Part shown: positions 9,343-16,468 of the stretch, one piece after another
Position numbering within the stretch: the stretch's first letter is position 1
How the letters are laid out: the number at the start of each line of letters is the position of its first letter
Source of the DNA: Flavobacteriales bacterium
GTDB lineage: Bacteria > Bacteroidota > Bacteroidia > Flavobacteriales_G > Salibacteraceae
DNA length: 33,384 bases
Direction: 5' to 3'
NCBI GenBank assembly: GCA_020435995.1
Contig: JAGQYO010000039.1
Span: 1 to 33,384, forward strand
Translations under genes and position numbers: made by a program
Notes under the pieces: model-generated
Told to the model about the DNA's origin: nothing
The model's database searches: none
Seen by the model: only the letters and a program-made list of their open reading frames with translations

Positions 9343-10047
9343 TTACTCGTCTTTTAGGATATAACCCATGCCAACAAGGGTGTGTAGGAGTTTAACTGAG
9401 TAGCCTTTATCAATCTTTTTCCTAAGAAAATTCATATAGACTTCTATTACATTGGTACCTCGATCGAAGTTGATCCCCCATATTTTTTCGGCAATTTCCA
9501 CCTTGCTCAACACTCGATTTTTATTCAAAACCAGAAGTTCGAGCAAAGCAAATTCTTTAGCAGTTAAGGTGATTTCTTTATTAGCTCTTATTACCCTCTT
9601 GTTGTTTGTGTTTATGGCTAAGTCTGCCACTTTTATAATATGCTGGTCTTGTGTGACTGTTTCTGCTGTTTGGCCCGTTCTTTTTGCCAATACATTTACT
9701 CTGGCAAGTAATTCAAGAAAATCGAAGGGCTTTATTAGGTAATCGTCGGCTCCAGCTTCAAATCCCTCTAATTTGTCATCGAGCGAGCCAAGCGCCGTAA
9801 GTAGCAATATTTTTACCTCACTGTTTTGGCTCCTGATAATTTTACACAATTCGAGGCCATTGAGTCCAGGAATAATGATATCTAGAATAATAACGTCGTA
9901 GCTTTTTGAAAGTGCTAGTTTTTTACCAATTTCACCATCATAAGCAAACTCTACATCAAACCCGTTTTCGTCAAGCCCTTGCTTAATAAACTGCAATACA
10001 TCAGGCTCATCTTCAACTACAAGAATTTTTTGTTTCTCTGTGCTCAT
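9343..10047 (-). CDS. OmpR/PhoB family DNA-binding response regulator
   Basis: A receiver domain (VVEDEPDV acidic pocket, phospho-acceptor D56 in ILDIIIPGLNG, LLTALG, IKPFDF Lys) is followed by an OmpR-type winged helix ending RGTNVIEVYMNFLRKKID. Counting from the ATG at 10047 it has 234 residues. The frame extends eight codons to a TTG at 10071, but that TTG is the last three bases of a TACATTTG promoter element, so it is very unlikely to be translated. It is transcribed with the kinase 2 bp downstream. The pair is convergent with the efflux operon. Regulation of that pump is possible but not shown. The 11-bp repeats before the TDT gene suit a regulator of this class. Confidence 0.94.
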   Translation of the reverse strand: MSTEKQKILVVEDEPDVLQFIKQGLDENGFDVEFAYDGEIGKKLALSKSYDVIILDIIIPGLNGLELCKIIRSQNSEVKILLLTALGSLDDKLEGFEAGADDYLIKPFDFLELLARVNVLAKRTGQTAETVTQDQHIIKVADLAINTNNKRVIRANKEITLTAKEFALLELLVLNKNRVLSKVEIAEKIWGINFDRGTNVIEVYMNFLRKKIDKGYSVKLLHTLVGMGYILKDE

Positions 10048-10068
10048 AATTTTTTGAATGAGTTCTGC

Positions 10069-10076
10069 CAAATGTA
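10069..10076 (-). promoter_or_regulatory. -7 promoter element TACATTTG of the response regulator-kinase operon
   Basis: The minus strand reads TACATTTG, an exact TAnnTTTG match. The inferred transcript start is near 10062, about 15 nt before the ATG at 10047. No TTG was found at the usual -33 position. Confidence 0.5.
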
Positions 10077-10174
10077 CGTTAGAATTGAAATTTCTATTCT
10101 CACTTGACTGCCATATTGTTAAGTGCTACCTGTTTTTATTTATAAAAAAGGCAATCATCTTAAGGTTTTGGGGC

Positions 10175-10205
10175 AAAAAAAAAGAGGTTCGATAGAACCT
10201 CTTTT
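10175..10205 (-). terminator. Intrinsic terminator of the T9SS protein gene
   Basis: An 11-bp perfect stem (AAAAGAGGTTC / GAACCTCTTTT, 10180-10190 and 10195-10205) has a GATA loop. On the minus strand it is followed by a run of nine T (10183-10175). It lies 26 bp after the stop of the gene at 10231-11838. Confidence 0.85.
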
Positions 10206-10230
10206 CTTATCTATAATGAGTATCGAGCTG

Positions 10231-11838
10231 TTATTTCAAAATCTGAATCTGCTTAAAAGAAACACCATCTTTCGATTCAATTTGGAGCACGTAGAATCCA
10301 GAATCCAAATGAGAGGTGTTAATCACCACATTTCCTAAAAATGGGGTAGTGCTTACTTTTTCATTTCCTAGGAGGTCTATCATCCTATATGCACCATTCT
10401 CTAATCCAGCAATATTGATTTGATGGCTTGCAGGGTTTGGATAAACCTTCATTGAATTGCTTGATATAGCAGCAACTGACACTGGGCCATTTGCTGGCAT
10501 AGAAATGCTTAATTCATTGGAAGGGGCGCTGCTACCAACACCCACCTTTGTGGCCATTACACGGTATTTGTAATCTGTACTTTCTTCAAGCGAGCTTGTG
10601 TCTTTATAGGTAGAAATATTGGCTAAAACTGCTCCTATTGTGGCATAAGCCCCGCCAGCTTTCATTCTTTCAATAGTAAATCCATCTTCATTATTGGAGT
10701 TATCTGTCCAAGTAAGTGTGATGGCTTTATCACTTGCGGCACGAGAAACTACAGATCCTGTTAAAGCACTAGGTGCAGCTGGAGGTGAAGCTGGAGGGCC
10801 TTGATTTTCAGTATAATGCCAAGCAAACATAACAACAGTTGTGGGGCCAAATGACACTTTTTGCTCTACTTTTTGCAAGGTATCTCCGGCTGCGTTGTAA
10901 GTTGCTTCACGGGTGGCATCAAGGTTCCAGGTAGTACCATCGTGAGAAGACATTTTGATTGTAGAAATTTGAGAATTAGTACCATACGTAAATTCATACA
11001 TATCATCAAAGTCTCTACCACCTGAACCATCATCATTCAAGGAAATCCATTTGATGAGTTTTCCTGATGCATCATAGTCGTAGTCCATTCCATCTCCAGC
11101 AAACCACAGACTGTTTTGTGAATCCCAGCTGAATTCCAATAGAGAGTCCTTAAAACCATTGGCATCATAAGTAATTTTGTTCCAGTCGGCATTAACCCAC
11201 AGTGTGTTTGTAACGTCCCATTCGTCGGTAAAATGTCCAGTTGGTTTGCCATTATTATAAGTATAACGGTGACGTTCAAAATTGTACATTCCATTACCGG
11301 TATCCATTTTATATATTGCCTCAATCAGCTCATTTGACCCATTATAAATGAATGTATCCATTGCGTAAGTAATAGGGGGAATTCCACTCAAAAAATTGGA
11401 ATCTGTATAATTCACCTTTTCAAATCCGTTCGAATTAAAGGTAGCAACCGCATTTCTAATGGACGTCATGCTCCCGTTATACCAGCTCTCTAAACGGTAA
11501 GTAGTGGGATTGTTGCCAGAATAGTTGAAGTTGTTGTTGTGCCAAAATGTAGTGTCCAATACCGTACCTGTATAGGAAGTTTGGAGCATTTGGGTATAGT
11601 TTCCTTTGGCATCCTTAATGTATTTTTCTATCCCTTTATCTTCCATTTTTTGAGTGGAAAAGTTCAAGGTCTTAGAAAGAATATAGGGCCGACCTTCAAT
11701 AAAATACTCATACCAAGGGTTTGAGTCGTTATAAGGAATGTTGTGGGCGGGATTTCCTCCTGAATTAACACTATTTGCCCATTGACCGAAGGAAGCTGCG
11801 GATAGCACTAAAGCTAAAGAAGTTAAGATTATTTTCAT
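10231..11838 (-). CDS. T9SS-sorted surface protein with YD-like repeats and Fn3 domain
   Basis: A 535-residue protein with a signal peptide (MKIILTSLALVLSAASFGQW). Residues of about 125-340 hold a recurring hairpin motif of the form [YF]-x-[YF]-[ND]-x-x-G (IYNGSNE, YTYNNGK, ITYDANG, YDYDASG, ATYNAAG), reminiscent of YD/RHS-type repeats. A fibronectin type III domain covers about 355-450 (TWTDNSNNEDGFTIER, TDYKYRVMA). The last 75 residues are a type A T9SS sorting domain (VYPNPASHQINIAGL, then GFYVLQIESKDGV and a final KQIQILK), which directs the protein across the outer membrane and to the cell surface. The precise role is unknown. It is monocistronic, with its own promoter and a strong terminator. 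Confidence 0.88.
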   Translation of the reverse strand: MKIILTSLALVLSAASFGQWANSVNSGGNPAHNIPYNDSNPWYEYFIEGRPYILSKTLNFSTQKMEDKGIEKYIKDAKGNYTQMLQTSYTGTVLDTTFWHNNNFNYSGNNPTTYRLESWYNGSMTSIRNAVATFNSNGFEKVNYTDSNFLSGIPPITYAMDTFIYNGSNELIEAIYKMDTGNGMYNFERHRYTYNNGKPTGHFTDEWDVTNTLWVNADWNKITYDANGFKDSLLEFSWDSQNSLWFAGDGMDYDYDASGKLIKWISLNDDGSGGRDFDDMYEFTYGTNSQISTIKMSSHDGTTWNLDATREATYNAAGDTLQKVEQKVSFGPTTVVMFAWHYTENQGPPASPPAAPSALTGSVVSRAASDKAITLTWTDNSNNEDGFTIERMKAGGAYATIGAVLANISTYKDTSSLEESTDYKYRVMATKVGVGSSAPSNELSISMPANGPVSVAAISSNSMKVYPNPASHQINIAGLENGAYRMIDLLGNEKVSTTPFLGNVVINTSHLDSGFYVLQIESKDGVSFKQIQILK

Positions 11839-11850
11839 AGTTTAAATTTT

Positions 11851-11882
11851 TATCAAAAATATTTGATATATCGCAATTTCAA
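11851..11882 (-). promoter_or_regulatory. Promoter and inverted repeat before the T9SS protein gene
   Basis: The minus strand has TTG (11882-11880), an 18-bp spacer and TATTTTTG (11861-11854), matching the -33/-7 pattern. Transcription would start about 10 bp before the ATG. The perfect inverted repeat TATCAAA-AATA-TTTGATA (11851-11868) covers the -7 box and could be an operator. It also lies between this gene and the divergent NADH dehydrogenase gene. Confidence 0.45.
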
Positions 11883-11992
11883 ATAGAGTGAATCAACCAA
11901 ATTTTCTAGGCTCAATACCCCATATTTTAGTTGTTAAAACGTCGTTAATCCCATTCTTTACCCTTGGTGAAAGAATTAATTTAGTCGCGGAA

Positions 11993-13291
11993 ATGAGCAA
12001 TAAAATTCAGAACATAGAGGATACCGACCTACCGCGAGTTATTGTAGTAGGAGCGGGGTTCGCTGGATTAAAGCTAGTTCGATTGCTGGCGCCATCGGCC
12101 TTTCAAATTGTGCTTCTCGACAAGAATAATTATCATCAATTTCAACCGCTTTTTTATCAAATAGCAACTGCAGGCTTGGAGCCTAGCGCAATTAGTTTCC
12201 CCATTAGAAAACTTTTCCAAAACCAGCCCAATGTTCATTTTAGAATGGGCAGTTTACTTGAAGTTAACCCCGATCAAAACTCAATACTGACAGATATTGG
12301 TGAGATTAAATATGACCACTTGGTGCTGTGTATCGGCGCTGATACCAATTTTTTTGGCAACGAGCAGATTAAAAAATACGCCATACCCATGAAAACAGTA
12401 GGAGAGGCACTTTACTTGAGAAATAGGATATTAGAGAATTTTGAAAAAGCCCTCAACGAATCGGATATTGACCGACTTGATCTGCTTATGAATATAGTGG
12501 TGGTCGGCGGTGGCCCCACTGGCGTTGAATTGGCCGGTGCTTTAGCTGAAATGAAAAAATTTGTTTTGCCAAAAGACTATCCCGAGCTCGATTTTGAAAG
12601 AATGAAAATTACCCTTCTTGAAGGCTCTGGAAGACTGTTGAATGGCATGAGTGAGTCTGCCGGAACAAATGCTCGGGATTATTTAACCCAACTAAATGTC
12701 GATGTTCAATTAAATTCTGTGGTCAAAACCTACGATGGAAAAGAAGCAGTACTGGCATCTGGGGCTATTTATAGAACCAAAAGTCTTTTGTGGGCCGCTG
12801 GCATTCAAGCCAACAGGTTTAAGGGACTGAATGAGGATTTATTTGCCCGTGGTGGCAGGATAATAGTGGACCGATACAGTAGGGTAAAGGGGAGTGAGAA
12901 TATCTATGCGCTTGGCGACTTAGCTTATATGGAAACACCGAGGTACAAAACGGGACACCCACAGGTAGCTCAGGTGGCCATTCAACAAGCAACCCGTCTT
13001 TATCGCAATTCTAAGAGGATATTAAAGAACAAAAAACTAAAAGAATTTGAATATAAAGACAAGGGATCGATGGCCACTGTAGGGCGTAATTTAGCGGTAT
13101 GTGATTTACCCATAGGCCACCTAAAAGGCTTTGTGGCTTGGGTTCTGTGGCTATTCGTTCATTTGATGGCGATTTTGGGCGCCAAAAACAAGCTATTTGT
13201 GTTTATCAATTGGAGCTGGAACTACCTCACGTATGATCAAAGCCTTAGGCTGCTCATCCGGCATAAAAATGATAATGTAGTAAATGAATGA
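11993..13291 (+). CDS. ndh: Type II NADH dehydrogenase (NDH-2), NAD(P)/FAD-dependent oxidoreductase
   Basis: From the ATG at 11993 it is 432 residues, normal for NDH-2, which transfers electrons from NADH to quinone without pumping protons. The FAD-binding Rossmann motif GAGFAG is at residues 20-25 after the beta strand VIVV. FQPLFYQIATAGLEPSAIS follows and is characteristic of the family. The NADH-binding motif is VVGGGPTGVELAGALAEM, and the second FAD contact is IYALGDLAYME. The C-terminus is hydrophobic and amphipathic (VLWLFVHLMAILG) and anchors the enzyme to the membrane. The longer frame begins with a GTG at 11888 and adds 35 non-conserved residues, so I prefer the ATG. Confidence 0.92.
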   Translation: MSNKIQNIEDTDLPRVIVVGAGFAGLKLVRLLAPSAFQIVLLDKNNYHQFQPLFYQIATAGLEPSAISFPIRKLFQNQPNVHFRMGSLLEVNPDQNSILTDIGEIKYDHLVLCIGADTNFFGNEQIKKYAIPMKTVGEALYLRNRILENFEKALNESDIDRLDLLMNIVVVGGGPTGVELAGALAEMKKFVLPKDYPELDFERMKITLLEGSGRLLNGMSESAGTNARDYLTQLNVDVQLNSVVKTYDGKEAVLASGAIYRTKSLLWAAGIQANRFKGLNEDLFARGGRIIVDRYSRVKGSENIYALGDLAYMETPRYKTGHPQVAQVAIQQATRLYRNSKRILKNKKLKEFEYKDKGSMATVGRNLAVCDLPIGHLKGFVAWVLWLFVHLMAILGAKNKLFVFINWSWNYLTYDQSLRLLIRHKNDNVVNE

Positions 13292-13322
13292 GCGCTTATT
13301 CAGAAAGAAATACATAAAATTT

Positions 13323-13330
13323 TATGTTTG
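13323..13330 (+). promoter_or_regulatory. -7 promoter element TATGTTTG before the haem-binding gene
   Basis: An exact TAnnTTTG match 18 bp before the ATG at 13349. It suggests that this gene has its own promoter rather than depending on read-through from the NDH-2 gene. No -33 TTG is visible. Confidence 0.45.
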
Positions 13331-13348
13331 CCCTTACAATAAACAAAC

Positions 13349-13780
13349 ATGAGAAGAACATTTATATTTTTCGGCTGGATATTGCTCGGTATTCAGTTTA
13401 TTCGCCCCGATTTCACCAATCCTGAATCCATTCCAGAAAATGACTTTATTGCCATTGAAAATCCTCCAGCAGAGATTGCTGAAATATTCAAAAATGCTTG
13501 CTACGATTGCCATTCGAACCATACGGTATATCCTTGGTACAAACACATTGCGCCTAGTAGTCTGCTTATTTCTTGGCACGTTAAAGAGGCAAGAAAACAT
13601 CTTAATTTTTCGGAATGGAATGAAGTTGATAGAGAACATACCATTGATGAAATGATCTACGAAATCAATGATGGTGGAATGCCGATGTTTCCTTATGCTT
13701 TAGCTCACCCTAAGGCAAAACTTACTGAAGAGCAAAGGTCTCAACTTGAAGATTATTTAAGCGAAATTATATACCAGTAA
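13349..13780 (+). CDS. Haem-binding domain (c-type cytochrome-like) protein
   Basis: The product has 143 residues, an N-terminal hydrophobic signal or anchor (IFFGWILLGIQFI) and a single covalent haem motif CYDCH (C51, C54, H55), in the pattern ACYDCHSNHTVYPWY that marks the small Bacteroidota haem-binding domain family. WHV at about 76-78 and the GGMPMFPYALAHPKAKLTEEQ segment supply conserved aromatic and Met or His residues that could be distal ligands. It is probably periplasmic, where it would carry electrons or sense redox state or ligands. It follows the NDH-2 gene on the same strand, but a direct link to respiration is inference. Confidence 0.85.
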   Translation: MRRTFIFFGWILLGIQFIRPDFTNPESIPENDFIAIENPPAEIAEIFKNACYDCHSNHTVYPWYKHIAPSSLLISWHVKEARKHLNFSEWNEVDREHTIDEMIYEINDGGMPMFPYALAHPKAKLTEEQRSQLEDYLSEIIYQ

Positions 13781-13789
13781 ACCAGCGGT

Positions 13790-14443
13790 TTAATAATTCA
13801 ACACAACCTCTGAAAGGGTGTTCTGTTTGCAGTAAACCTCTGATGAGTATTTGGTTGAGTCTTTTCCTTGGAACACAAAATAAGTAATCGTGTGCGTGGT
13901 GTTTCCCGACACGATTACAGGGCCATAAATTAATTCATGTTGGTTTGCTTTGCGTGTTAACGGGTAGTTGTTCGCAGTAATATCGTAATAGGGCATGTTC
14001 ACTTTAATTCGTTTGGTGGTATCCAACTTTCCTGCTGGTTTTAGTGTAAGTCTTATGTTGGCTCTGCTGTGGAGTTCTAAACTCAAATCATTTTTTGCCT
14101 TCAGCATCAGTTGGGTATGCACCAAATTGGTCTCAGTGCTAGGGTAGTTGAACTCTCCAGGCCTAAAATATTCAACATGCGATGCCTGCGCAAAGTATTC
14201 CAATCTCCTGCTGGCCTTAAATTTATATTCAAATGTGCCAGAAGGTCCAGTTTGTATATATTCTTCATCGCCTTTAAATGAGGTAGAGTACGAATAAAAA
14301 GCAACGTTTGCTTTGTCAATGGGGTTTCCAGTTGCTTTATCTACAACTGTACCTGTTACTTTGGTGGCCTTCCAGTGGTTGTCACAGCCCCATACAAAAC
14401 CAAGTGCTAGAAGAAATATGGCGCTTTTTAGTATGAATTTCAC
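13790..14443 (-). CDS. Lipoprotein with carboxypeptidase-regulatory-like beta domain
   Basis: A predicted lipoprotein with a hydrophobic leader and lipobox (ALGFVWGC). After the anchor comes a beta-sandwich with the carboxypeptidase-regulatory-like pattern (VTGTVVDKATGNPIDKANV, then GPSGTFEYKF), followed by a beta-rich C-terminal half. The function is unknown, but the location is likely an outer-membrane or periplasmic surface. No ATG opens the frame. The GTG at 14443 gives MKFILKSAIFLLALG, a standard leader of normal length (217 residues). A GTG at 14470 would add nine residues. It is convergent with the haem-binding gene, with only 9 bp between the stop codons. Confidence 0.7.
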   Translation of the reverse strand: MKFILKSAIFLLALGFVWGCDNHWKATKVTGTVVDKATGNPIDKANVAFYSYSTSFKGDEEYIQTGPSGTFEYKFKASRRLEYFAQASHVEYFRPGEFNYPSTETNLVHTQLMLKAKNDLSLELHSRANIRLTLKPAGKLDTTKRIKVNMPYYDITANNYPLTRKANQHELIYGPVIVSGNTTHTITYFVFQGKDSTKYSSEVYCKQNTLSEVVLNY

Positions 14444-14537
14444 TTCACAAATTTGAAGAATTATTATCACATCTTATCGGTTTTGCTTGTCCTCTTTTCA
14501 AATGATTGGAAACCAGAGTATGCCTCAAAATAAAGGA

Positions 14538-14545
14538 TACCTTTG
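14538..14545 (+). promoter_or_regulatory. -7 promoter element TACCTTTG before the DEAD-box helicase
   Basis: An exact TAnnTTTG match. Its last three bases are the most upstream TTG of the helicase frame. Transcription would start near 14552, just ahead of the TTG at 14564. No -33 TTG is at the usual distance. Confidence 0.4.
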
Positions 14546-14563
14546 CAGCCTAAAAATATCCCC

Positions 14564-16336
14564 TTGACACAGTTTTCCGAATTAGGTATATCCGAAGAAA
14601 TATTAAAAGTATTACCCGAATTAGGGTTTGAAACTCCTACAGAAATTCAAATCGAAGCCATCCCAATCATGAATAAGTTTGATCGTGATGTGATAGGCTT
14701 GGCGCAAACTGGTACAGGAAAAACGGCTGCATTTGGCTTTCCTATGTTAGACCTTGTGGATGCTTCACGACAAGTGACTCAGGGACTTATAGTAGCACCT
14801 ACGAGAGAACTGGGCATGCAAATAGGTGAGCAGCTCAACGCTTACTCCAAATACAAAAAAGGACTCCGAACGGTAGTTGTTTATGGTGGCGGCGCCAACA
14901 TAGTAACCCAAATCAGGGATTTAAAGTCAAACCCACAGATTATTGTAGCTACGCCAGGTAGGCTTTTGGATTTAATTAACCGCAAAGCAATTAACCTAAG
15001 TCATATTGAAGTGGTTGTACTTGACGAGGCAGACGAAATGCTCAACATGGGTTTTAAGGAAGACTTAGATTTAATATTGGGTTTTACGCCAGAAACAAAA
15101 CTAACATGGTTGTTTTCTGCGACCATGCCTTCTGAAATTCGCCGAATTTCAAAAGAATACATGAAAGATCCTGTTGAAATAAGGGTTACTTCTGGAAACG
15201 AGACCAACGAGAATATTGAACACCAATATGCCCAATTGAACACATCGGACAAGATGGAAGGCTTGAAACGTTTTTTGGACAGCGACCCAGATATGCGTGG
15301 TGTGGTATTCTGCCGAACCCGTTCTGATACGCAAATGGTGGCCGAAAAGCTGGCTAAAGACGATTATCGGGTAGAACCTCTTCATGGCGACATGACCCAA
15401 AACCTGCGTGAACGTGTTATGAAACGTTTTAAAAATCATGAATTACAGGTTCTGGTGGCTACCGATGTTGCGGCTAGGGGAATTGACGTAAACAACCTAA
15501 CCCACGTGATTCATTATTCGCTACCCGATTCAAGAGAATACTATACCCATCGAAGTGGTAGAACAGCGCGTGCGGGTAAAAAAGGTATTTCGCTGGCCCT
15601 AGTAAACAGCCGTGAAGTTGGCAAGCTTATAGATTATGAAAGATCACTCAATGTGAAATTCGAGAAAGTAAAAGTTCCTTCTGTTTCGGAAATTCAAAAA
15701 AACAGGATGAAGCTATTTTATGAATCGATCAAAGAAACGCCGCCTTCATCACATGTAACAGAAGAAATTTTGGATTTGGCTTATGAGGTATGGAATGGCC
15801 TCGAAATAGACGAGTTGATTGAGAAGTTAGTGAGCCACGAATTGAACAAACTCAATTATGAAATTGACCACCGTGACCTAAACGACAGAAGTAAACCCCG
15901 CAACGATTCTAGAGGCGACCGAGATGGCCGACGAGGAGATCGAAGGGATAGAGACCGTGATGGAAATCGCCGAGACACCAGAAGCAGGGATCGAGGTGAT
16001 AGAAATGAAAGGGGTGATAGAAAAGACCGCAGGGATCGAGATAGAGGAGATAGAGGTGATAGAACCTCAAGGCCATCTAGATCAAATTCTAGCGATGTGG
16101 TTTCGTTTTTTATCAGCGCTGGTCGCAAGGACGGATGGAATGAAAATGACCTGCGGAAATTTGTAAGCGAAAAATCAGGCCTTAGTTCTGGAGATATTGT
16201 AGATGTGAGGTTGAGGAATTTAAACGCTTATTTTGATGTAGATAAAAAACATTCGAGCAAGGTAAGTAGTTCATTCAACGGAGCAGAGCTCAATGGCCGT
16301 GAATTAAGAGTTAACCGCGACAACTCTCAAAATTAG
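14564..16336 (+). CDS. DEAD-box ATP-dependent RNA helicase (CsdA/DeaD-like)
   Basis: All helicase motifs are intact: Q motif (GFETPTEIQ), motif I (AQTGTGKT), Ia (PTRELG), Ib (TPGR), II (DEAD), III (SAT), IV (VVFCRTR), V (VATDVAARGID) and VI (HRSGRTARAG). A linker of about 70 residues very rich in Arg, Asp and Gly (encoded around 15860-16085) leads to a C-terminal DbpA-type RNA-binding domain (VVSFFISAGRKDGWNENDLR). It unwinds RNA in ribosome assembly or cold adaptation. No ATG precedes the Q motif. The TTG at 14564 gives MTQFSELGISEEIL, which matches family N-termini; the TTG at 14543 lies inside a promoter-like element. The product would be 590 residues. Confidence 0.9.
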   Translation: MTQFSELGISEEILKVLPELGFETPTEIQIEAIPIMNKFDRDVIGLAQTGTGKTAAFGFPMLDLVDASRQVTQGLIVAPTRELGMQIGEQLNAYSKYKKGLRTVVVYGGGANIVTQIRDLKSNPQIIVATPGRLLDLINRKAINLSHIEVVVLDEADEMLNMGFKEDLDLILGFTPETKLTWLFSATMPSEIRRISKEYMKDPVEIRVTSGNETNENIEHQYAQLNTSDKMEGLKRFLDSDPDMRGVVFCRTRSDTQMVAEKLAKDDYRVEPLHGDMTQNLRERVMKRFKNHELQVLVATDVAARGIDVNNLTHVIHYSLPDSREYYTHRSGRTARAGKKGISLALVNSREVGKLIDYERSLNVKFEKVKVPSVSEIQKNRMKLFYESIKETPPSSHVTEEILDLAYEVWNGLEIDELIEKLVSHELNKLNYEIDHRDLNDRSKPRNDSRGDRDGRRGDRRDRDRDGNRRDTRSRDRGDRNERGDRKDRRDRDRGDRGDRTSRPSRSNSSDVVSFFISAGRKDGWNENDLRKFVSEKSGLSSGDIVDVRLRNLNAYFDVDKKHSSKVSSSFNGAELNGRELRVNRDNSQN

Positions 16337-16468
16337 CAGTACTTCCTTTTTTGGTTTCTTAATTGTGCTCGTTAAAAAGTAATAAACGTCGAATTTATTA
16401 CCTTAAATAGCAGTTTTTTTCAACGACTTTCGCGTTCGTGATTTTTTACCAAGTGAATTTCTATCTTC

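Noticed and set aside
11888-11992. GTG-started 35-residue extension of the NDH-2 protein
   Set aside because: The extension precedes the ATG that gives the normal spacing to the FAD-binding motif, and it lies in a probable promoter region.
15856-16128. Minus-strand Arg/Ser/Leu-rich frame opposite the helicase linker
   Set aside because: It is an artefact of the purine-rich codons of the Arg/Asp/Gly linker in the helicase gene.
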